From an uncultured Ruminococcus sp. (GTDB lineage: Bacteria > Bacillota > Clostridia > Oscillospirales > Acutalibacteraceae): a stretch of DNA of 64,000 nucleotides. The DNA is taken from NCBI GenBank assembly GCA_904393835.1, contig CAJFNC010000008.1:1-64000 (forward strand), read 5' to 3'. Position numbers and translations under genes: made by a program. The notes beneath the pieces are model-generated. The model was not told the DNA's origin, ran no database searches, and worked only from the letters and a program-made list of their open reading frames with translations. Shown here piece after piece: positions 58,768-64,000 of the stretch (its first letter is position 1; each line of letters begins with the position of its first letter).

Positions 58768-59417
58768 ATTTCTTCCTTTTCAACCGTTTTATGTTCCTTT
58801 AACATTCCGCTTGCCAAAACAAAAATTTCGTCAGACAAATACTCCAGTTCCTCTTTGTCATGGCAGGAGACAATAATTATTGAATTTGCGCTGTATTTTT
58901 TAAGTAAATCCTTAATTATTCCTACTCCGTCCTCGTCAATTGCGTTGATAGGCTCATCAAGCAGAATTATGTCGGGCTTTTCCATCAGAGCGCAGGCAAT
59001 TCCGAGCCGCTGTTTCATTCCCAGCGAATACTTGCGGTAAACCCTTTTGTCTTCGGGGTCAAGTCCCACATTTTGCAGTACCTGTTTTATGTCCTCGTCA
59101 GTCGCCTTGTTTTTTATTGAAGCAATCATCTTCAGATTTTTAAATCCCGTGTATTTTGAAATAAACGCGGGGTTTTCAATCAGGACGCCTATACTCGGCG
59201 GAAAAGAAAAATCCTTGCCAAGCACCTTGCCGTCAATGATAATTTTGCCCGACGTCGGCCTTATAAGTCCGCACAAAGCGCGCATAAGCATTGTCTTTCC
59301 GGAACCGTTTTTACCTGCAAGTCCGTATATTTTTCCGCTTTCAAATTTCATTGATATATTGTCAAGCACCGTTGTGCCTCTTATAGATTTACTGAGGTTT
59401 TCCACACTAATAATCAT
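58764..59417 (-). CDS. ABC-2 type ATP-binding protein
   Basis: 217 residues, short for the family. Walker A GLAGKNGSGKT (about 33-43), signature YSLGMKQRLG, Walker B DIILLDEPINAID and the H-loop SCHDKEE are all intact. It resembles BcrA/CcmA-type ATPases that power ABC-2 exporters. GAGAGG precedes the ATG. It works with one or more of the three membrane subunits encoded upstream. Confidence 0.93.
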   Translation of the reverse strand: MIISVENLSKSIRGTTVLDNISMKFESGKIYGLAGKNGSGKTMLMRALCGLIRPTSGKIIIDGKVLGKDFSFPPSIGVLIENPAFISKYTGFKNLKMIASIKNKATDEDIKQVLQNVGLDPEDKRVYRKYSLGMKQRLGIACALMEKPDIILLDEPINAIDEDGVGIIKDLLKKYSANSIIIVSCHDKEELEYLSDEIFVLASGMLKEHKTVEKEEI

Positions 59418-59422
59418 TGCAA

Positions 59423-60247
59423 TTATCCTCTCTTTAAAATATCAGCATTGCTGAAATAAATAAGTCCCACCGCAGCCGAAATTAAAATTACGACCGTATT
59501 TGCAGCTATCCCCGACAATGTGCCAAAGCCCATACCTGTTAATTCAAAATTATTCAAAAGCATTGCGCAGTTGCCGATAAGTACGGGGGAACAAAAAAAT
59601 GTTGATAAAAACATATATAAAAACACAATTATGAAACTAAATATCGGCTTTAATATAAACGACAGCGTCATTTGCAGCATTGCGAGTGCGACCAACGTCA
59701 TAAGCGGCATTAAAAACACTGTCAAATTAAGCTCCGTCAATGACATACCTGTTCCGATTGCCTGCGCCAAAACTATGTTTGTAACGTCAAACGAAAATCC
59801 TCCGAAAAACAGCGCCGCAATACAAGCGCCAGCAACCCCCGCCGCATACAACAAAGTCACGGCGGCAATATTCCAAATGCACTTTGAAAACCACCACAGC
59901 GAGCGTTTATTACTGCGAATAAGCGTTTGAATCCCCGATGAATATAAATCCTTCGTGGGGTAGTTTAATACCGCAATCAGCACAAATACACATATAAACA
60001 GCCACACAATCGGAATTTTATACATATCTATTGAATTATTACTGACTATACCATGAAAAATATAAAACCAAAAATCGGTAACAGTGGGTACGGTCACGGC
60101 TGCCGCATCCGCTGTCTCAACGAGTATTTCGCTGTTTTTAAAAAAGTAAATACACAAAAATCCGAACAGTAAAGCCGACACGAGGTACAGAATTTTGTTT
60201 GAATTAAGTCCTCTTGCAGTATTTTTTATAATCAGATTATTTGACAT
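59423..60247 (-). CDS. ABC-2 membrane subunit 1
   Basis: 274 residues with six hydrophobic segments (about 18-36, 80-98, 128-150, 175-205, 210-232, 245-266). No known motif beyond the ABC-2 layout. AAAGGA lies before the ATG. It overlaps the upstream subunit gene by 11 nt and the ATPase begins 5 nt after its stop. It differs from the other two subunits in sequence and is not a duplicate of them. Confidence 0.82.
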   Translation of the reverse strand: MSNNLIIKNTARGLNSNKILYLVSALLFGFLCIYFFKNSEILVETADAAAVTVPTVTDFWFYIFHGIVSNNSIDMYKIPIVWLFICVFVLIAVLNYPTKDLYSSGIQTLIRSNKRSLWWFSKCIWNIAAVTLLYAAGVAGACIAALFFGGFSFDVTNIVLAQAIGTGMSLTELNLTVFLMPLMTLVALAMLQMTLSFILKPIFSFIIVFLYMFLSTFFCSPVLIGNCAMLLNNFELTGMGFGTLSGIAANTVVILISAAVGLIYFSNADILKRG

Positions 60248-61007
60248 TCAAAAAATCCTTTCTCGACGACAGCAACATTCCCGCCGCAAAAATTACCGCT
60301 ATACCTGCAAGCGCAAGCAAAAGCATATACCAATTGTAATCGACAAGCTGTTCGTAAGATATGCCGAAAATTCTGCACGCGCCGATTTTACCGAAAACGT
60401 CAAATGCAAAAAGCGCAATCATTGCAACAAGTGCTAAACTGCCGTTTGCAACCGCCCAGTTTAGCAAAAGCAGCACGGAATTTATCAACACCGACACCAA
60501 AACGGCAAATAAAAATACAAGCAGACACAGCCTAAAAAAAGAAATATTGCTGTGTGCGCCGTTATTTTCAAAGACAAAATAACTCCCTGCTTCATCAAAG
60601 TTTATCAGACTTTTGTACTGTATTCTTCCTAAAATAACAGAGATGAAAAGTTCCGCCGCCGCAAATACTGTCTGTACAATGCATATTGTAAAAAATTGAT
60701 ATTTAAACAATGTACTTTTTCTGCGGCAGCGTATCAGGTCGTTTATGTAAAAATCACGCCTTATGCCGATAAAAATCAGTAAAAACGGAATTATAATCAT
60801 ATTAAAGTAAAAACCGAGCCTGTCAAATGAGCTTAATACAAAATCCGCCGCTGAAAATTCAAGTCCTATATCTTTGTAACCGCCTGTTGAAACGATATGA
60901 CTCATAAACTGTACCGCAATAATCACGATAAAAGAAAGTAAAACCGGAAGCAGCTTGCCCGAAAAAAACCTCTTTATATAGTTAATAAATAAATCAATAT
61001 GTTTCAT
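60237..61007 (-). CDS. ABC-2 membrane subunit 2
   Basis: 256 residues with about six hydrophobic segments; the N-terminus is KHIDLFINYIKRFFSGKLLP. SAADFVLSSFDRLGFYFNMI lies in an extracellular loop. The gene overlaps its neighbours by 14 nt (upstream) and 11 nt (downstream), so the three subunits are made in a coupled way. Similar proteins occur in antimicrobial-peptide immunity and in uncharacterised export systems. No substrate can be named. Confidence 0.8.
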   Translation of the reverse strand: MKHIDLFINYIKRFFSGKLLPVLLSFIVIIAVQFMSHIVSTGGYKDIGLEFSAADFVLSSFDRLGFYFNMIIIPFLLIFIGIRRDFYINDLIRCRRKSTLFKYQFFTICIVQTVFAAAELFISVILGRIQYKSLINFDEAGSYFVFENNGAHSNISFFRLCLLVFLFAVLVSVLINSVLLLLNWAVANGSLALVAMIALFAFDVFGKIGACRIFGISYEQLVDYNWYMLLLALAGIAVIFAAGMLLSSRKDFLNVK

Positions 61008-61812
61008 CTTTAAGCCCTTTTATGTAGTACACTGCGCAGGTAACGACGAAAATTACAAGCAGTTCGGCAATTGCCGCACCCAAATTCAGAGGCTGATTGG
61101 TCTGGTTGGGCAAAATCCAATTGCTGATATTAATAGGCAATTTTTCGCTGATGAGTGATGAGCCGAACGAAATCGCCATAAAAACAAAGAACGGAGTCAC
61201 CATAACCAATGCGGAATATTTGAACACATAGGAAAACGCCAGCGCCGTACACGCCAAAACTCCCGAAGTAAAGAACAGCAGTATGTCGTAAATCATAATA
61301 TATACCATAGGATGGCTGTAAAAAATATCGGCGGCAAAATAATCACTGAAAATCACAAAAAATCCCGTTGACGCGTCGGGAATAACGGCGGGTACAAGCA
61401 ACGCTGTTGACCACAGGTTAAATAATAGCGGTATTACCGCTGCCGCGCCTGCCGACAAAAATACGGCAATCAATTTTGCCGTCATATAATTTACCTTTTT
61501 CCCACGTGTAAAAATTTCCTTAACATATCCGCTTTTTAAATCTGTCAAATAACTTGCCGAAAACGGGAGTGCCGCAAACAGCGGAAAAATTATATAGTAC
61601 ACAAATGTATAAACATCTGAATCTGTCAGTCCTAAATACGAATTATAAATTGTCGGCGGGTATATTTCATCTGCAACCAACAAATTATGCGCCGCAGGCA
61701 ATGTAAAACTTATTGTCTGTACAAGTGAAATTGCACAGCCCGAAAGTACCGAAATTACAAACATACGGTTTATAAAAGCCCGTTTAAGCTCAAATTTTAA
61801 TAAAGTCGTCAT
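60994..61812 (-). CDS. ABC-2 membrane subunit 3
   Basis: 272 residues with about six hydrophobic segments. LKFELKRAFINRMFVISVLSGC at the N-terminus and LKSGYVKEIFTRGKKVNYMTAKL in a cytoplasmic loop are typical of ABC-2 permeases of the lantibiotic-immunity/natB kind. AGGTGA lies before the ATG. It follows the lipoprotein gene by 8 nt. Confidence 0.83.
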   Translation of the reverse strand: MTTLLKFELKRAFINRMFVISVLSGCAISLVQTISFTLPAAHNLLVADEIYPPTIYNSYLGLTDSDVYTFVYYIIFPLFAALPFSASYLTDLKSGYVKEIFTRGKKVNYMTAKLIAVFLSAGAAAVIPLLFNLWSTALLVPAVIPDASTGFFVIFSDYFAADIFYSHPMVYIMIYDILLFFTSGVLACTALAFSYVFKYSALVMVTPFFVFMAISFGSSLISEKLPINISNWILPNQTNQPLNLGAAIAELLVIFVVTCAVYYIKGLKDETY

Positions 61813-61820
61813 TTATTCAC

Positions 61821-62558
61821 CTACTTATTAATCCAGATACATTTTGCTTTATCCCACACAATTGCATTTGAAACGTCGCAGCTTTCGGGAGCAAAGCACA
61901 GCATATCACTGTTAACGTTACTGTCGCTCATCAAAAATCCCGATGTAATATTAAGGGTTTCACCAGGCTTGATTACAGACACATAGTCCATTTTTTCATC
62001 TTCAAAATCACGCTTTCCGCTTCTGTATCGCACCTCACCGCTCGGGTTGCTTTCATCAAATGGCGAAATCTTGTAGCTGTCGTCGTTATCTTCAAGCAGA
62101 TTAATACTTAAATACCAGCACAAATTTCTTGTCTTGTCATCATTGTTTGTGACATCCATTGTTATAAATAAATATGATTTATCATCAAGAATTTTTCCGT
62201 TTTCGTCGATTTTGCACTCGTTAAAATATTCAAATTCGTTCTTTTTTACCGACTCCGGCAAAGTTTTCCCCTTGTAAAAGCTGAAATTCGAATAACGCAG
62301 ACCGTTTTTTTCTATGGTTTTGCTTTTGTCATATACAAAGGTCTTGTTGATTGTATCGTTATCCTCCAATCCGCCCAAATTAATATTATTATCAATATCG
62401 TCAATTCCGTTTTTGCCTGCAAAGTCATTAAATTCATCATATGCAAGGTCAAGTGTCGCGGCATTTTTATCGTTATTAGTATCTTCACATCCGCAAAAAA
62501 GCACCGTGCCCGTTACAATCAAAGCACACAGAATACCGGCAATATATTTATTATTCAT
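61821..62558 (-). CDS. putative lipoprotein of the ABC-2 module
   Basis: 245 residues. An N-terminal signal (about 6-22) ends in FCGC-ED, a lipobox-like site with a non-ideal residue at -3. The mature part is acidic and hydrophilic and ends in a strand-rich domain (YLFITMDVTNNDDKTRNLCWYLSINLL, VIKPGETLNITSGFLMSD) that has the look of the telokin-like DUF4352/DUF5028 group. AAGGAGAG precedes the ATG. It is the first gene of the six-gene operon. A substrate-capturing or sensing role is inferred from its position. Confidence 0.78.
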   Translation of the reverse strand: MNNKYIAGILCALIVTGTVLFCGCEDTNNDKNAATLDLAYDEFNDFAGKNGIDDIDNNINLGGLEDNDTINKTFVYDKSKTIEKNGLRYSNFSFYKGKTLPESVKKNEFEYFNECKIDENGKILDDKSYLFITMDVTNNDDKTRNLCWYLSINLLEDNDDSYKISPFDESNPSGEVRYRSGKRDFEDEKMDYVSVIKPGETLNITSGFLMSDSNVNSDMLCFAPESCDVSNAIVWDKAKCIWINK

Positions 62559-62626
62559 TATTTGATTTCTCTCCTTAAATAATTATAATTATATGTATAA
62601 TAAACGCTTTCAAATATACGGTTATT

Positions 62627-62655
62627 AATTTATCACCATATAACTACCGTGTCAA
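62627..62655 (-). promoter_or_regulatory. promoter of the six-gene ABC-2 operon
   Basis: On the minus strand TTGACA (62655-62650), 17-nt spacer, TAAATT (62632-62627); the -10 is weak, so expression may be regulated. Confidence 0.5.
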
Positions 62656-62791
62656 TACGTTTTTTAATATTGTCAATAAATTTTTAACGCAAAAAATACG
62701 CCAATGATTTAGCGATAGTAAGCTTCTATAATAATAATTAATACCATATATAAATTTTGTAATTTAATAACAATCTGCCATTATTAGCATT

Positions 62792-62830
62792 TTTAACGAC
62801 ACAACACAAAACCCCGACGCTGAAGCATAA
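62792..62830 (+). repeat. direct repeat, right copy (kinase 3' end fossil)
   Basis: Reads FNDTTQNPDAEA and stop in the same frame sense as the end of the histidine kinase gene, differing from it at 6 of 39 positions. No kinase gene precedes it; the 130 nt upstream are A/T-rich and noncoding. It is best seen as a detached duplicate of the kinase gene's 3' end. 62656-62791 hold nothing else I can support. Confidence 0.7.
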
Positions 62831-62839
62831 CGTCGGGGT
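62805..62839 (-). terminator. terminator of the Mrp gene
   Basis: CCCCGACG (62812-62819) and CGTCGGGG (62831-62838) form an 8-bp stem, with TTTTGTG as minus-strand exit. It overlaps the right-hand direct repeat. Confidence 0.8.
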
Positions 62840-62860
62840 AAAATTTTATTACATAATTAT

Positions 62861-63685
62861 TTATTTGTTAAGAATTTTTTCAATTTCTTCGCAGGCTTCG
62901 TCAAGATAGTTGCCGTCAAATGCCTCTATTTTTCCGTTGTCCACAAATGTTGCAATCTGCGGATCTATCGGCAGCTTAGCCAATACCTTTGTGTTGTATT
63001 TTTCAGCGACCTCGTCAATGTGGCTTTCACCGAACACGGAGAATTTCTTTCCGCAATCGGGGCACACAAAATAGCTCATATTTTCAACAATTCCCAACAC
63101 GGGCACATTCATCATCTGAGCCATTTTTACCGCCTTTTCAACTATCATGGAAACAAGCTCCTGCGGAGACGCCACCACTATAATGCCGTCAACAGGCAGG
63201 CTCTGGAAAACAGTCAGCGGAACATCGCCTGTTCCCGGAGGCATATCGACAAACATATAATCAACATCGCCCCAGTAAACGTCCGTCCAGAACTGCTTTA
63301 CCGTACCCGTAATCATCGGCGAACGCCATACAACGGGGTCGGTTTCGTGCTCAAGCAAAAGGTTGATTGACATTATCTTTATGCCCGTCTCGCTTTCGGC
63401 AGGCAAAATTCCCTTGTCGCAAGCCAATGCTCTTTCGTGTTTGCCAAAAGCCTTGGGAATTGACGGACCCGTAATGTCGGCGTCAAGCACGGCTGTTTTT
63501 GCGCCTCTGCGGTTAAACGCAACGGCAAGCATAGAAGTTACCAGGCTTTTGCCTACTCCGCCCTTGCCTGACACTACGCCGATTACTTTTTTAACCTTGC
63601 TGTATTTGTTAAGCTCCTCCAAAAGGCTCTCTTTGTTTTCCTTGCAGTTGGAGCTGCACGATGAACAATCGTGACTGCATCCCAT
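62861..63685 (-). CDS. Mrp/NBP35 family Fe-S carrier ATPase
   Basis: 274 residues. The N-terminus is cysteine-rich (CSHDCSSCSSNC), followed by the deviant Walker A SGKGGVGKS, DADITGPSIP, VDMPPGTGD and a C-terminal CPDCG pair that binds a bridging Fe-S cluster. Such proteins assemble or deliver iron-sulfur clusters in the cytoplasm. GAGGT precedes the ATG. In this window NadA is one protein that would need a [4Fe-4S] cluster. Its gene is separate from the ABC-2 module. Confidence 0.93.
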   Translation of the reverse strand: MGCSHDCSSCSSNCKENKESLLEELNKYSKVKKVIGVVSGKGGVGKSLVTSMLAVAFNRRGAKTAVLDADITGPSIPKAFGKHERALACDKGILPAESETGIKIMSINLLLEHETDPVVWRSPMITGTVKQFWTDVYWGDVDYMFVDMPPGTGDVPLTVFQSLPVDGIIVVASPQELVSMIVEKAVKMAQMMNVPVLGIVENMSYFVCPDCGKKFSVFGESHIDEVAEKYNTKVLAKLPIDPQIATFVDNGKIEAFDGNYLDEACEEIEKILNK

Positions 63686-63796
63686 AAAAATACCTCATTT
63701 CAAGTGATTTTTAACGGCAAAATTCACGCCGTTTATCTGAATTATTCAGGCAATGCGCCAAGCATACCTGCTGTTATTTTAACCTTTATTTCCGCT

Positions 63797-64000
63797 TTAT
63801 TCCTCCACTGCATAAACATTCTCTGCTTCTTCGGTGGATTCGGCAGCGGCTTGAGTCGGTTCCTCATACACGGTTTCAGGCGGCAAAGTCGTAGCCGGCG
63901 CCTCGGTCCATTGCTGTGTGGGAGCCTGCGTCGGCGCTTGAGTAGGCACTTGTGTCGGCGCCTCGTTATAAACCTGTGTAGGTGCTTCTGTGTAAACCTG
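63797..64000 (-). CDS. C-terminal end of a TEAPTQ-repeat protein (partial)
   Basis: The minus strand carries an open frame that enters from the right edge and ends at 63797. The 67 visible residues are Pro/Thr/Gln/Glu-rich, with APTQ five times at short spacing (EAPTQVYN, EAPTQVPTQ, APTQAPTQQ), then an acidic tail AESTEEAENVYAVEE. No membrane span or sorting signal is visible. Such tails are linker-like and occur on envelope and division proteins in Clostridia. The identity of the protein is unknown because most lies outside the window. Confidence 0.75.
   Translation of the reverse strand, partial: QVYTEAPTQVYNEAPTQVPTQAPTQAPTQQWTEAPATTLPPETVYEEPTQAAAESTEEAENVYAVEE

Overview
The window looks like a chromosomal segment of a low-to-mid GC Gram-positive anaerobe of the Clostridia, most likely an Oscillospiraceae/Ruminococcaceae-type gut commensal. 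This rests on Firmicutes-style Shine-Dalgarno sites and sigma-A promoters, a class B sortase, sortase-anchored surface proteins with SpaA/fibro-slime/starch-binding-like modules, ECF vitamin transporters under FMN and THF riboswitches, a type III pantothenate kinase, a split transketolase and an FHA-SEDS fusion. The species cannot be fixed from the sequence alone. No tRNA, rRNA, CRISPR array, transposase or phage gene was seen.

Layout. 1-2.7 kb: a small zinc-ribbon membrane protein, then nadA-mnmA on the minus strand. 2.8-7.7 kb: an envelope block with an SPQTG-anchored repeat protein, a class B sortase overlapping an LCP ligase, a second LCP gene and yfbR. 7.8-17.7 kb: one long plus-strand operon with two tandem YfhO-type GT-C membrane proteins, an M20 dipeptidase, a membrane protein, a GT2 glycosyltransferase, LicD and an AlkD-like protein; it reads as surface-polymer decoration. 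17.7-19.7 kb: two riboswitch units, FMN-ribU and THF-folT. 19.7-27.3 kb: rpoBC on the minus strand with their own promoter. 27.7-30.6 kb: an HprK-like kinase, an NAD(P)HX epimerase, an AraC regulator and a zinc-ribbon protein. 30.7-37.1 kb: minus-strand metabolism (arsC-type reductase, AGCS symporter, HAD hydrolase, EamA exporter, TrxB, split transketolase). 37.2-39.9 kb: coaX-panT-birA, cofactor genes. 40-46.2 kb: a pilin-like protein and a 1500-residue surface adhesin. 46.5-52.7 kb: secA, a class B PBP and the FHA-SEDS fusion. 52.8-58.2 kb: an ABC exporter (ATPase frameshifted) with a two-component system. 58.2-62.7 kb: a compact six-gene ABC-2 module on the minus strand. 62.8-64 kb: an Mrp/NBP35 ATPase and the 3' end of a TEAPTQ-repeat protein.

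The points most worth a second look are: (a) a six-gene ABC-2 module with three different membrane subunits and two secreted partners, flanked by 39-nt imperfect direct repeats, one being the true 3' end of the upstream histidine kinase gene and the other a detached copy; (b) a 21-codon leader ORF whose stop codon overlaps the start of the giant adhesin gene; (c) APNTG/APNAG anchoring signals without any nearby class C sortase; (d) a tandem yfhO duplication whose junction seems to have captured the translation start of the downstream peptidase; (e) three 11-bp-phased repeats at the promoter of the ABC exporter whose ATPase carries a one-base frameshift; and (f) a folded leader of unknown type ahead of the THF riboswitch.
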